DNA of 30,000 bases from Halisarca cf. caerulea (GCA_963170055.1 CAUJGJ010000332.1:1307501-1337500), one strand, 5' to 3'. Shown: positions 1 to 29,284, counted from the stretch's first letter. Program-made: numbers and translations. Notes: a model not told the origin generated them from the letters alone.

Positions 1-17935
<17,935 letters not shown>

Positions 17936-18063
17936 GACGTGGCTAACAAGGAGGGTCACAAGTTGTGTTCCGCCTTCAGAAAAACAAATAAACCGCCCAT
18001 GTTTACACGAGGTACTGAGCGTGCGCAGTAGAGAAGGTAGTGGCGCCATTTTGAGAGAAGAAA
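17936..18063. promoter_or_regulatory. Bidirectional promoter between CFAP20DC and TUBGCP2
   Basis: Only 128 bp separate the two divergent start codons, so both 5' UTRs and the core promoter must lie here or overlap the genes. GCGTGCGCAG at 18019-18028 resembles an NRF1 half-site. GCCATTTTG at 18045-18053, just upstream of the TUBGCP2 ATG, resembles a YY1 site. No TATA box is visible. TACGTA words and microsatellites, common in the flanking introns, are absent. Factor assignments are inferred from motifs alone. Confidence 0.65.
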
Positions 18064-21000
18064 ATGAACGAATTTCGTTTGCATCATTTGGTTTCGGAGT
18101 TGCTGTCGACCTTCCAGATCGAAGGGGGAGAAAATGCAGACTCTTACGTTGATCTCCTGCGCAAGAATATGACACCCTATATTACAACGCAGGTAACCAA
18201 ACCAGTCCTGTTTTGTCCGATGGTACATGTATTAATTAGTTGTAAACACTCGTTGTCAATCCATAGATAACTGTCTGTGATCAAACCATGACTTTTTCTT
18301 GAAAGACAAGGGCTGCAGCCAGTAAAAGCACTATATTCCATCATTCTCCACTGCAATAGTGTTTAGGTTATGTGTTCTGTATATTAAGCTTAAGGCTTCC
18401 TACTTGTTTGTTTTGTATGGTTATAATTTGTGTCGAGTTGTGTATGCTCGCATAGCCAAACCACACCCCCTCCATTTAGTGGAAAAATGGAGGAGTGGTC
18501 TGGTTACGCTAGACTAGTATTGGCCTTGCTGACCCTTTCCATCATGCATTTTTAAAAAGGAGGAAAGGGCTGGCAATACCAGACTACAGTGGCATATACG
18601 CATGTACGTATGTGAATACGTTTGTCTATAGCTTCTGACTGTATCTATACGTATTTTGTGACAGCCCCATCTTAATAGATTCTGTGTACTGTTTGAAGGT
18701 TTGGAGCAAAATCAGCAGAATTTGTGTATAAGTGCTGCAACATCCAGTTGGAAAAGGCACTCTTAATTCTAACATTCTTAAAAACTGTGTATATACTTCC
18801 AATACAGTACTTGTAGTATTTTAGTTGTACATACGTATGTATCTTGTATGCCACACACATTCACAAGACAATATTATGTGCATCAGTGTTCTTTTCTGCC
18901 TTATATACACTTGTAGGTGTCTGCACATACAGCTAAGCGAAGCGTTGCCAACTTCTCTTCAAGAGGAGACAACTTCCTTAAGAAGTATGATGAGCTTAAA
19001 GCTAAGCAGGTTCGCCAGTTAGATCCGCTAGTTTACCTTCTGTCGAAGATCTCTGAAGACGGGTCTCTGTGTGATTTTTTGAGGAAACGGTTTGAAGCAG
19101 ATGTTAAGGAAATCAAAGAGATCAAAGTAGATTCCAGAACAGTTCTTCTACCACATGAAGAACAATTGAAACTTCCTCCATCAGGTGCAGTGATGTCAAC
19201 AGAAGAGCTGAATAAGTTGAAGGGACAACTGGAATCAGTAACGCACTCCCTCAACAAGAAGGAAGCTCAGAAGCGCACCAAGAGCAAGCTGGAGGGTATC
19301 CCTACTTTACCAGAATGGACAGAATCGAGGAAATACCTGTCATCTGATTTTGCTCCCACACAGCCATTCTCTGTGCAGCCTATTGCCTTGATTTCTCTAC
19401 CTGTGGCCGCACAGGAGTTGGCAGTCGTGCAAGACCTGCTGTATTTGCTCAATGGAATCGAGGGAAAGTACATATCGGTGAAACCCGTAAGTGATCGAGT
19501 AACCATGCGATCATTTACCATGGACAGGACCATGGATGTCTCCCTTCAGTCTCTAGTATCGAGAATATTGCCTATTAGCTCTCACTTTTCTACAGTTTGC
19601 AGATTTATCGATGAATATTCGAAATTTGAGCATGGGATGGTGTGTCAAGCGTTGTGTGCTGCAATGAGAGCCACAATGAAAGAGTATCATGTTCTTATAG
19701 CTGACATAGAACATCAATACCATTTGAGTAACATGCCCCTTCACAAGCTGTGGTCCAGTGTGCAACCTTGTGCGAAGATAATGGAGCTCTTGAGCTCAAT
19801 TGCCATTTCAGTTGAGCGCGTAGGATGTCGCGGAGGAGCTGTGTTGAGCTTACTGCATGCAAAAACTTGCAGTTTGTTTGGTGACCAAGAGGCGTTCCCC
19901 CACTCCCTCAGCCTCACCCAAGCTGCATGTGCCCCCTACCTGGAGATGACCGAACGCTGGATATACCAAGGAGCAGTGGTGGACCCATATCAGGAGTTTA
20001 TGGTTGTTGATGATAAGCAGCTACGGAAGGACCGCATGACAGCCGAATACAATGATGCCTATTGGGATAGCCGCTACACTGTTAAGCAGGATATGATTCC
20101 CAGCTTTTTGGAGAAAGTCGCAGAGAAAATCCTCTATGCTGGAAAGTATTTGAACGTAATCCGAGAGTGTGGTATGCAGTTGATGTATCCCAATGCAAGA
20201 GAGCTCTTGTATTCTCCTGACGAGAGAGACTATATTGACCAGATTGAAAGTGCTTATTCGTATGCAAGTCAGAAGCTCATTGACCTGCTAGTTAGAGAGC
20301 AAGACATTGCAGACCGTCTTATGTCACTTAAACACTTCTTTCTCCTTGATCAGGCAGATTTTATGGTCCACTTCATGGATATGGCAGATCATGAGCTGCA
20401 GAAGAGAATAGGAGACATTTCATTGCCTCGTTTAGAGTCACTGATGGACTTAGCTATCCGCTCCAGCACACTTTCGACCAGTGCATACAAAGATGACATT
20501 AGCATAAAGCTGATTCCGTATGATCTACCAACACAGCTGTTCCACATCATGTCGATTGAGCCTGAGGTTGTCGGAGCAAGTCCAAGACGACATTACAAGC
20601 CCGCTCCCATTGTGCGTCCCAAGGAAGCTAATCTCCCGGGTATTCGATCACTCACACTGGATTATTCTGTGCAGTGGCCTGTATCTCTGGTGATCAACCG
20701 CAAGGCTCTCGTCAGGTATCAGCTCTTGTTTCGCAACTTGCTCTACTGCAGGCATATTGAGCGCTGTCTTGGACGGGTGTGGGTAAACCAGAAAGGGAGT
20801 AAGCAGCCTATGAGTGAAATCAGGTTATTGGCTTTGCATGTGTGTTTGGTGTGTGTGTTCGTGGACTTGGTTTTTAGGGGCTGCCTACCCTTGGGACCAA
20901 AGAAATGGTTCAATTTAGAGAAGTTTCCGGATTAGAGAGGTTCTGTATGTACAGCAAATATAGAGAGCAGGACTTGAAAACACGTCCAGTTTAGAGAGGT

Positions 21001-22124
21001 TTTCAGAATACAGAGGGTTCCATTTAGAGAGGTTTCACTGTATCAGGTTTACAAAGGGTTTTTATCTTTCAGCTTGTATTTTTCGCCTTCGTTGCAATTT
21101 CGAAGAAATTTGCTGTATTTTGGCAGAGTTTTAGCCACGGTTTAGTATAACATAATTTGGGACAGGGGGCAGCAAAAAACCCGAATTACTTGTTTATACT
21201 GCCTGCATGTTCAACTGTAGAATTGGTTGCACTTGTTCTGTGTATAGTATCTGCCTTTCCTATTGCCTTCACATACTGTTATTATGTGTCATACAATGCA
21301 TTTACATATACAATGTACAGTCCATTTACAGTACATACATGTATGTACATACGTACGTACGTATGTGCACACATGTAAGTAATTATGTACATGCATGCAT
21401 TCATACAGTAAAACCTGGATTGAAGACCACTTGTGTAGAAAGACCACCTGTCTATAGCAACCACTTTAGGCTGTTTCATTGGCCACTTCAGTGATACTAA
21501 TGCACCTCTGTATAAGGACTGCCTGTCTACAGAGACCACAATCCATTGGCCCCATGAATGGTCGTTATAGACATATTTTACTGTATGTACGTAGGTCTCA
21601 TTTCCACTATTTAAACCAACGTATGTATGTACGTATGTGTACTTATGTACCAAACATTGCACAGCACACTGCACATTTCCTTGTGTGCATATTATGTGTG
21701 TGTACAGGTTTATTGTGGATGGTGCAGGTTTGTTTCTGTCAACTTCATATGTATTGGTTTTCTCCCTTAGAACTACCATTGCCTTCTCTCTTCGCCAAAG
21801 AATGCTGAATTTCATTCAGAATTACCAGCACTACATGACGTTCGAAGCTATTGAGCCCAACTGGTGTATGATGGTTGACAAGATCCAGTCTGCATCAACC
21901 ATTGACGAGCTGCTTCGAGAGCACAACGACTTTATAGACAGATGCCTTAAAGATTGCATGTTAACTGACTTGGATGTGTTGAGGCTGATCAGTAAGATCT
22001 TCACCATCTGTGCAAAATTTTCAACTGTTATGTTGCATCACTATAAGGCAGAATTTCCTGACAAGCCAGGTATGACTCTTTACATGTACACACATACGTA
22101 CGTACATACATTGTATGCACACAT

Positions 22125-22217
<93 letters not shown>

Positions 22218-22332
22218 CACGCACACACACACACATATACACACATATACACACATACATTGTATGCACACATGCACATGCACTCGCACACACACACGGA
22301 CGTACATGCGCACACACATACACACGCGCGCT

Positions 22333-22386
<54 letters not shown>

Positions 22387-22823
22387 TGTTCTTTATCCAT
22401 GTTGACCACATTTTGGCACATTGGTACATTTTGGCGCATTGGTTGAAGGTGGAACATACATACATACTGTATATATGTACGTATGTGAATTGTACATGTC
22501 ACACAAAAATAGAGACCATGTTAGCTTAACTGCTTTAAATTCCTGTATTGTATATAGGGACACTTCCTCCCGATGATGCCGAGTCAAAGGAGATCAAGAA
22601 GGTGGTGGAGGCCAGCAGTGTGAGCTTGGATGCAACACTGGCAAGTTTGGACCGACAGTTTACTCAAAAGCTAGTGGAACTCCTTGACTATCTCAGCATA
22701 GTGTCTGCCAAAGATGAACGGTACATGGCAAATATGATTGCCAGACTCGACTATAACGGGTTTTATACCACTCAATTAGAAGAAACACAGTTTCGTAGAC
22801 TATCATCTGCATCCCCTAGATGA
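18064..22823 (+). CDS. TUBGCP2: Gamma-tubulin complex component 2 (GCP2), 4 exons, 866 aa
   Basis: GCP2 pairs with GCP3 in the gamma-tubulin small complex that nucleates microtubules at centrosomes and spindle poles. Exons are 18064-18192, 18917-20823, 21771-22069 and 22558-22823 (stop TGA 22821-22823). Introns are GT-AG with matching phases 0, 2 and 1. The product is 866 residues; the human protein is about 900. The opening MNEFRLHHLVSELL and the exon 1-2 junction (MTPYITTQ-VSAHTAKR) match the GCP2 N-terminus. Further landmarks are LDPLVYLLSK, WIYQGAVVDPYQEFMV (about residue 391), YWDSRYT, LNVIRECG (about 455), LLDQADFMVHFMDMADHEL (about 519-537), INRKALVRYQLLFR and SLRQRMLNFIQN in the C-terminal gamma-tubulin-binding domain, then ARLDYNGFY near the end. 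The 1.9-kb second exon is unusually long here. Introns 2 and 3 carry repeats, and the intron 2 donor sequence is duplicated at 21042-21049. It shares a promoter region with CFAP20DC. Confidence 0.96.
18193..18916. other. TUBGCP2 intron 1: two adjacent imperfect inverted repeats
   Basis: 18451-18512 pairs TAGCCAAACCAC...CTCCATTT with AAATGGAGGAGTGGTCTGG. 18515-18587 pairs TATTGGCCTTGC...CCCTTTCC with GGAAAGGGCTGGCAATACC. Both look like decayed MITE hairpins. No exon is seen. Confidence 0.6.
20827..21041. mobile_element. Approx. 215-bp insertion at the TUBGCP2 intron 2 donor, flanked by an 8-bp direct repeat
   Basis: ATCAGGTT is present at 20819-20826 (the actual donor, ATCAG then GTT) and again at 21042-21049. 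The sequence between carries several copies of TTTAGAGAGGTTT-type ends and finishes GAGGTTTCACTG followed by T. This may be an element with a target duplication or a composite of family ends; the left border shows no matching inverted end. Confidence 0.5.
21406..21583. mobile_element. 178-bp TA-flanked element, CAGTAAAACCTGG family
   Basis: The left end is CAGTAAAACCTGGATTGAAG; the right end is CGTTATAGACATATTTTACTG. TA is present on both sides. Inside are alternating GACCACCTGTCTATAG/CTGTCTACAGAGACCAC half-repeats. It lies in TUBGCP2 intron 2. Confidence 0.75.
22105..22384. repeat. Compound CA/CG-interrupted microsatellite in TUBGCP2 intron 3
   Basis: Long CA tracts (about 22125-22215 and 22340-22383) separated by CA-rich DNA with CGCGCGCTCGCGCGC near 22325. 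TGTATGCACACATGCAC occurs twice (22112 and 22261), so the tract has been internally duplicated. Confidence 0.95.
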
Positions 22824-23134
22824 GATGTACCATGAGCTTTCTTATACTGCACAAATTCCATTATTGTATGTATGTATGTATGTACTTACTTATACCACTG
22901 TTTGTATGTACGTAAAAGCAACAATGCTGTCTGTGAATGTACATATATGCTATCACACATGTACCTACGTACGTATGTACTCTTTGTTTGGCTGGAAACT
23001 GTTGTTATGTGGAGTAAATGTCATGTATTTTGTAATGATAAATTGTCTGTGATTGGTTTCTAGTATCTATGGTTATACACAAATTAATTTCCAAGGGGTT
23101 TTCCCCTTGCATATTTGTATAACTGCATAACTCA

Positions 23135-23140
23135 AATAAA
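23135..23140 (+). terminator. Candidate TUBGCP2 polyadenylation signal (AATAAA)
   Basis: A canonical AATAAA lies 312 bp past the TUBGCP2 stop codon, in the short interval before the convergent TMA7 3' end. It is the first canonical hexamer I see after the stop. Confidence 0.5.
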
Positions 23141-23486
23141 TGAAGTTATGGTGACTCTTGCAAAATATATCCTGTACGTCCCAAAAGCACATAAACTAAG
23201 GCTAAAGCTGCATGCACAATTTATAAATTTGCAGGCATTCAAATATGCATGCCTGGCCCTCTACATAGCTAGCTTTGTGTTTTGTTCTGAAAATGGCAGA
23301 AGCATGGTAGATAGTAGTCTCGTAAACCGGACACCCAGCTGGTTCACGAGACTAGGTAGACATCTACATATGTATTTCTACAGCCCTGCATTAAAGCATA
23401 GACTATGATTAAAGTGTCGAGGGGTCTTCCAAGGCATGTACGTACATGCACATCGATCCTCTAGTGTTACAGTAACATAAGAATCT

Positions 23487-23492
23487 TTAATT
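23487..23492 (-). terminator. Possible TMA7 polyadenylation signal (ATTAAA on minus strand)
   Basis: TTTAAT on the plus strand reads ATTAAA, the common variant hexamer, 212-217 bp past the TMA7 stop. No canonical AATAAA is closer on this strand. The evidence is weak. Confidence 0.3.
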
Positions 23493-23703
23493 CTTCTGAA
23501 TCATGAAGAATTCTGACACTGACAATACATGAACACATAACAAGAAGTTGTGTGTAGTACATACAACATTGGAGTATGTGCACTTCAAGCAATTTATAGG
23601 GAAAAGATATTCACATGCATACGTACGTATATATGTGCATGCATACATACTAGAAAACAAATGATTGTGTTGCAAGAAGAAACACTTAAACATCGATTTT
23701 ACT

Positions 23704-25684
23704 TCATTTCTTCCCACTCTTCTTCATACCCCCTCCACCTACGTACATAACAGAAAAAGGCAAGAACGAGCATATACACACTCCAGAATGTATCCAACAA
23801 TGATATACCATATACATACATATCACGTAGTGGGTATTTTTGAGGGCGTAAAATTTTTATTCATGCTAAGAATCTGCGGTATTACCACAAAATACTTGCC
23901 CACAAAAGTTAGTATTACTGCAAGTTTTAATATCCTGCCATGAACCATGAATAATCCAAATTTCTAGCATGCATGAAAAATTTATCCCTTAAAAATACCT
24001 TCTGTATATGGAATATGCACATACATAATATGCAAATTACGGTGGAAGTGAGACCTCATTGATCCATACCTCAGATATCCACTTCCCTCACCTTCTGCAT
24101 GTATTTTTACAGGAGCAATCTGCAATTAGCCTACTGTACTCTATACTACTGCTCCCTCATGTATCCAGTTCCCTCGCTATCTCAGCAATTTCATTCAAAA
24201 CAGTTGTGTGCGGATAAGTGAGGTCTGACTGTGTATGGTATATTCTTGTACCATCTTTAAGCTACATATACGTATACCGAATTGGAAATGCCTAACCACA
24301 GTTTGAAATATCAAGCAATGCTCGGAAATTCTAATCTTTAAGGCAGTACAGTCAAATCTCTTTACAAAGTCACTTGATACTACGTACATCACTCTCACAT
24401 GTTGGGAACTGTTTCACTGGTCTCTGTACAAAATGTACTGGTTAAAACAGCAACTTGGTCATAGCAGCACAAATCAGTGGAACCAATGGTGCTGTTGTAC
24501 ACAGTTTTGACTGTACATGTCTAAAAGGAAGCAAGTGTACGTATAATGCTCACTCACCCATTGGTCCCCTTTGCTGTGCTTTAGCTTTCGCTTCCTCTAA
24601 CTTCTTCTTATCTTCTTTTTGTTTCTCTTTGAAAGCAATCTCATCCTGGAAGAAGCAGTGGGTAACACTGTCTATAAACCATTCATCACACTGTGTGTCT
24701 ACATATACCGTAGGATGGTTTTTAATTGTGTATTGCAACAACAGTGCTTAAGGAAATGCACACTAGATTGTGTTTTATAATTGTGTTTTCTAACATACGT
24801 ATAACTACACACAGGCCAGGCTATAGTTGGTTATAGTGCGTTTTTAATATTTGCGCTCTAGCAATCAGAACCCAAATTAATTTTTGTGGTTGGCCACTTT
24901 TGAAATATTCACAGAAACAAATTTGAGGGTCTGTCGTACCTGCCAAACAGTGCACCAATTTTTCGCAGTGTGCGAATTTCACGCTCCAATGCTCATCCTC
25001 AAAAAATGTGAAAGTTAAGCTCCTCAACAATTACGTAGCACTATTCGGCAATAGGTTGGATTGAAAACTTCATTCGAGTTGTATAACACTACCTTTACTG
25101 CAATACAATTTCCTGTTTTACCCTGCATACAAACACAACTAAACACACAAAAACACGTTTGTATGTACTTAGCAGTGTTCTCCCCAGAAATAATATCAGG
25201 CACAAATATGTACATACGTACAGCATCATATACATACCTATACATACAATGCATCACAAATTGCTTGCAACTTCAGTTTGGGAACTAGCATGATTTGTAC
25301 TGAACATAGATTTTCAATAATCTATAAATACGGACATGCTTTTTCCAACAAATAATATAAATTTTTAAAAAGAAGACATGTTGGCCCGATATGCCTTCCA
25401 GATACCTGGGGAGAACAGTGACTTAGTTGTACACAAGCACAGTAAAAGACAAGGACACATATAATGTCATAGAGGCTCATTGCTACGTTCAACTATAACA
25501 GGTAGATTATTATCTTATTGAGCAACCACGTAGCATAAATAAATCTTCAAAAATCAATCAATAGAACGTTCTATTGATTGATTTTTGAAGATTTATTTAT
25601 GCTACGTGGTTGCTCAATAAGATAATAATCTACATGGACACATATGGCGGTACATTAGAGTATGTGTACAGGCTACACACACAC

Positions 25685-25738
<54 letters not shown>

Positions 25739-26088
25739 AACACAAACAAACACAAACACAAACAAACACCCACAAACACACAGTACTATATAAGATACAG
25801 TAAAAAAGACTGTATCAAAGTCATTACAAATTAAAATATAAACTAAAAAACTGCTTCATGTGAGTATGTCAAAAGTAATGCTTCAAAACTACGTACGTAT
25901 TATTATCTATGACAAAACATGATAGAACAAGACACAATTCCTTTCCCGACTTACGTCATCTAATTCTTTCCTGTCTTTCTTTGGTTGCTTAAGCTGCTTT
26001 TGCTTTCCTCCTAATGGCAATGGATGCGGCTAAATTTACTCAGATCACAACACAACATACATGTAGGTTTACCTTGTCTTCCCGGCAT
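23704..26088 (-). CDS. TMA7: Translation machinery-associated protein 7, 4 exons, 64 aa
   Basis: TMA7 (CCDC72) is a tiny, very basic protein associated with ribosomes; its exact role is poorly known. I joined exons 26073-26088, 25955-26010, 24558-24645 and 23704-23738 by hand. All introns are GT-AG and the phases (1,0,1) fit. The product is exactly 64 residues, the length of the human protein. It opens MPGRQGGKQKQLKQPKK, continues with the acidic/basic helix DEIAFKEKQKEDKKKLEEAK, and ends GPMGGGGMKKSGKK. The four exons are 16, 56, 88 and 35 nt, too small for ordinary ORF calling. The start is fixed by the MPGRQGG motif and by ATP5F1C beginning 90 bp upstream on the other strand. Intron 2 (24646-25954) contains a perfect 132-bp palindrome and a CA microsatellite; intron 3 contains two TA-flanked elements. 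Confidence 0.93.
24055..24231. mobile_element. 177-bp element, GTGAGACCTC...GAGGTCTGACTG family
   Basis: GTGAGACCTCATTGATCCAT at the left and GCGGATAAGTGAGGTCTGACTG at the right, sharing CTACTGCTCCCTCAT and TCCCTCAC with the inverse of 11980-12166. It lies in TMA7 intron 3. Confidence 0.72.
24359..24513. mobile_element. CAGTCAAATCTC...GTTTTGACTG element
   Basis: The left end CAGTCAAATCTCTTTACAAAG is preceded by TA; the right end ACACAGTTTTGACTG is followed by TA. It lies in TMA7 intron 3, 45 bp from exon 3. Confidence 0.6.
25502..25633. repeat. Perfect 132-bp palindrome, no spacer
   Basis: The 66-bp left arm (GTAGATTATTATCTTATTGA ... ATCAATAGAAC) is followed at once by its exact reverse complement (centre AACGTT, 25565-25570). 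No mismatch is seen. It is located in TMA7 intron 2, 41 bp left of a CA microsatellite. Confidence 0.97.
25674..25782. repeat. (CA)n then (ACAAA)n microsatellite
   Basis: A CA tract to about 25733, then alternating CACAAACAAA units to 25782, in TMA7 intron 2. Confidence 0.95.
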
Positions 26089-26178
26089 TTTTATTTCCTG
26101 CACACTATGTTGCGCAATGTGTGCGGCCGGTAGAGTAGGATGCGGAGTTATACGGCATAGCTGCAGTGCATGATAAAA
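26089..26178. promoter_or_regulatory. Bidirectional promoter between TMA7 and ATP5F1C
   Basis: The two divergent start codons are 90 bp apart, so both 5' UTRs are very short or overlapping. TGCGCAATGTGTGC at 26111-26124 is an NRF1-like GC-rich word. The ATP5F1C start codon lies inside AAAATGGCGGC (26176-26186), the YY1 core and close to the TISU initiator (SAASATGGCGGC) known from short-leader genes, many of them mitochondrial. No TATA box is visible. Confidence 0.68.
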
Positions 26179-26977
26179 ATGGCGGCTGTTAGGGTGTTTT
26201 CTGTGCAGGCGTACAGCCCGGCTTGGTAAGATTTTAGCGGTGGACGAAGCTTGTTGTGTGTTTACATGTTTAATTTGCTCTATTATGTTATAGGCAACAG
26301 CTCCGAGGAATGGCAACCCTCAAAGATAGTAAGTTGACTCAATCTGTACCTGCCAACTTCAGTAGTCACGAAACCACCACTCTTTTGTTCCTTTTAGTTG
26401 CACTGAGACTCAAGTCTGTCAAGAACATCCAAAAGATCACAAAATCGATGAAAATTGTGTCCACAGCCAAATTCAGTCGAGCTGAGAAGGAATTAAAAGA
26501 GGCCAAGGTGTACGGTGCTGGATCGATGGGTGAGTCTAATCGTAGCGACAAAAGTTACAGTTCCATTTATTTGGCCCGTTGAACATGTACTCTGCCACCC
26601 ACCAGCCTTATACGACAAGGTTGAATTCAACACCGACAAAGCCAGAAACCACCTCATCGTGGCCATCACTTCTGACAAGGGTCTCTGTGGCGCTTTCCAC
26701 GCCAACATAGCCAAAGCTGTGAAGAGCAGAGTGAGCGAGCTACCAGAAGGAACTAGTTTTGGTATTGTTTGTGTTGGGGACAAAGTAAAGGGACAGCTCC
26801 AGAGAGTTCACAGAGATAAGATCCTGATGCACCTGAGTGAATACGGAAGAAATCCTCCTACGTTTACAGAAGCTTCATTTGTTGCAAAAGAAATCCTCTC
26901 TAGTGGTTTCGAATATGACACAGGAGAAATATTTTACAACAAATTCAAGTGCGTATTTTGTTTCCACACGTACACAT

Positions 26978-27052
<75 letters not shown>

Positions 27053-27578
27053 AACTTATGTGTATGTTTTTATGTACTGTAGGAATATGGTATCTTATAA
27101 GCCTACCCCACAGCCTGTGTACTCTGTTGATATTGTTGCTAACTCTGGTGAGTTTGGATTCATACGTATGTTCGTAAGTACATTCATACTAGTCTTGGAT
27201 GGTATTGGCAATTATAACTAGTTACTAACTAATTGACAAATAGTCGGTATTAGTCGGTATATCTCAATATCATCCTCAAATATTGATTCCCAATTTTGAT
27301 CCCTCAGTTATGACATACGTAACTCAGGGGCTTAGCACTATGTACTCGGGCCAATTGGAAACCTTAGCCATATATTGGACTTCTGCTGTTAGTCTTCCCT
27401 ATTTTAACTTAACCATTGTTGTAGTTGCTCTAGGAATATGCTGATAATCGATATATTGAATATTCAAAATTGTAATTATTGTATTGTCGGTTTTGGAATA
27501 ATATTATTGATATTGACTACTAATATTGAAATATTGTCCAGGGCTAGTTCATGTTATTGTAAAATGTCTGTACTGCTC

Positions 27579-27676
<98 letters not shown>

Positions 27677-28915
27677 TACTGTGTACATGTACATGTACTG
27701 TACTATAATAATAATAGTAATAATAATAATAATAATTATGTACATATTATACATACATACTTCCCCTTTTTATCCTTATAATGTTGCATACACAGACCTG
27801 CTTTTCCATAGCATGTGATATTCATGTGCCCACTATTTTGATGCACGAAAGTACATACGTATGTGTGTGTGTGTATACTTGCCAAAAGGCACAAATATAG
27901 ATATGCATTGATAACAGCAGTGCTCTTAATGTAGTGCGTATGTATGTATGTTAAAATATTATGCAACTAGCAACTTTTTTGAGTGCCACTGTAAGTGTGT
28001 ACATTTTATGCACATACGTACATTCGTACAAAACGTATGTACCTGTGTGTACATATACGTATGTGTATAGTATTATTCTACCTGACTGTTACATGGGTTC
28101 TAATCTCACTTTCTCGCATACGTATGTGAGCAGTAGGAAGGGGAGTGAATAGTTGTTAGCGCCGCACTACTTTACTAGGTGTGTACATACTTTGTACATA
28201 CATAGGTACATAGGTGGGTAGGTAGGAAGAATCCCACAGTCATATTTTGCTTTCAAATCTCACTGAATCTCATTGGTTTTCTGCTGTGCCGTGAATGGAC
28301 TCATTTTACAGCCGTGTGATGCCCACAAACTGCTTTACATAATATGGGCATACATATTCATGCCTCTCTCTCTCTCTCTCCCTCTCTGGTCTGTAGAAAC
28401 AATGAGCATCTATGACGACCTTGATGCAGATGTCCTGCAAAACTATCAGGAGTACTCCCTGGCTAGTCTTGTCTACTACGCAATGAAGGAGAGTACTGCT
28501 AGTGAACTCAGTGCGAGGATGACTGCTATGGACGGAGCTAGCAAGAATGCAGGTACATAACGTACTCATATACTTTATGTTAAAACAAACTTCAGGGTGC
28601 CATCAGTTTTCTTGTTATCGGAAATCCTTCTTATCAGTACATAGAAGTACATGTACAGTACTGCAGGAAGCCAAACAGGGCCAGGAAGCTAGTTTGTGTC
28701 GAGTAGAAATTCTGTCCTAAGAGTGCTCTATTGTACATGTACATGCTTGTTGCTATCCTTGTTTTCAGGTTGCGGGAAAGATGTTTGTGTGTAATCTTCT
28801 TTCTTTCTCTGTAGGTGAAATGATTGACAAGCTGACACTCACCTACAACCGTACAAGACAGGCTGTCATCACGAGAGAGCTCATTGAGATCATTTCTGGA
28901 GCAGCTGCTGTTTAG
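26179..28915 (+). CDS. ATP5F1C: Mitochondrial ATP synthase F1 subunit gamma, 7 exons, 292 aa
   Basis: The gamma subunit is the rotating central shaft of F1Fo-ATP synthase in the mitochondrial matrix. Exons are 26179-26225, 26294-26328, 26398-26529, 26606-26948, 27083-27147, 28397-28552 and 28815-28915 (stop TAG 28913-28915). They sum to 879 nt, in frame through six GT-AG introns. The first 22 residues ([22 protein letters not shown]) are a basic, acid-free mitochondrial presequence; the mature protein would begin ATLKD, as in mammals. Diagnostic stretches are [19 protein letters not shown] at the N-terminal helix, [27 protein letters not shown] and the C-terminal helix [20 protein letters not shown]. 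Total length is close to the human precursor (about 298). Introns 4 and 5 contain CA/GT microsatellites. The gene is head-to-head with TMA7, and its start codon sits in a YY1/TISU-like motif. Confidence 0.97.
26981..27045. repeat. (CA)n microsatellite in ATP5F1C intron 4
   Basis: A pure CA tract of 65 bp in a 134-bp intron, starting 32 bp after the exon 4 donor and ending 37 bp before the exon 5 acceptor. Confidence 0.97.
27148..28396. other. ATP5F1C intron 5: GT microsatellite, AT-rich repeats, CT-rich acceptor tract
   Basis: Holds (GT)n at 27582-27675, (TAA)n at 27709-27736, TACGTATG words, and a (CT)n tract at 28363-28387 that serves as the polypyrimidine tract of the exon 6 acceptor at 28396. 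No coding signal is seen. Confidence 0.75.
27582..27675. repeat. (GT)n microsatellite
   Basis: A pure GT tract of 94 bp within ATP5F1C intron 5. Confidence 0.98.
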
Positions 28916-29284
28916 ACCCTGCTCCCAAGGCAACATTTAGGATTAATCTTGTTATACATCCAACATAATAGTTGTCATTGTTGTTCTGTGTACGTCATGT
29001 ACACATGTACTGCCCTTGTATGTGCAAGCCAATGTTAGTAGATAGGTTAATATTATGTACGTACGTATTTGGTTGTTTTGTGTATGTATTTAAAGTTGTT
29101 GGATAACTGGGAAAATGTACATCCGTTGGTGCATGAGACGTGTACACATGTGATATTATAGCATTGTGTACGTACGTGTAGCTTGTGGCTGTGTGGTGTC
29201 ATAGATACTCTATATTATATACCCTATAGAGTATCTATGGTGGTATGTATACCTAGCTACGTACATATGCAGTGGAGTATGAAC
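28916..29284. other. ATP5F1C 3' flank with a perfect short hairpin
   Basis: 29200-29239 is a hairpin with perfect 15-bp arms (CATAGATACTCTATA) and a 10-nt loop; its arm start resembles the hairpin at 5303. No canonical AATAAA appears until 29313, so the poly(A) site is uncertain. Confidence 0.6.

Larger units (their letters stand above)
22824..23703. other. Convergent intergenic region between TUBGCP2 and TMA7
   Basis: Contains the candidate TUBGCP2 poly(A) signal, TACGTA-rich patches, a near-perfect 14-bp-arm hairpin at 23315-23354 (TAGTCTCGTAAACC, 12-nt loop), and the possible TMA7 poly(A) hexamer. No gene is seen. Confidence 0.6.

Noticed and set aside
21637..22446. 269-codon plus-strand frame
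   Set aside because: Only 21771-22069 is a real exon (TUBGCP2 exon 3); the rest is read-through into flanking introns and the CA microsatellite.
24455..24751. 98-codon plus-strand frame
   Set aside because: It is antisense to TMA7 exon 3, which has clear homology on the minus strand.
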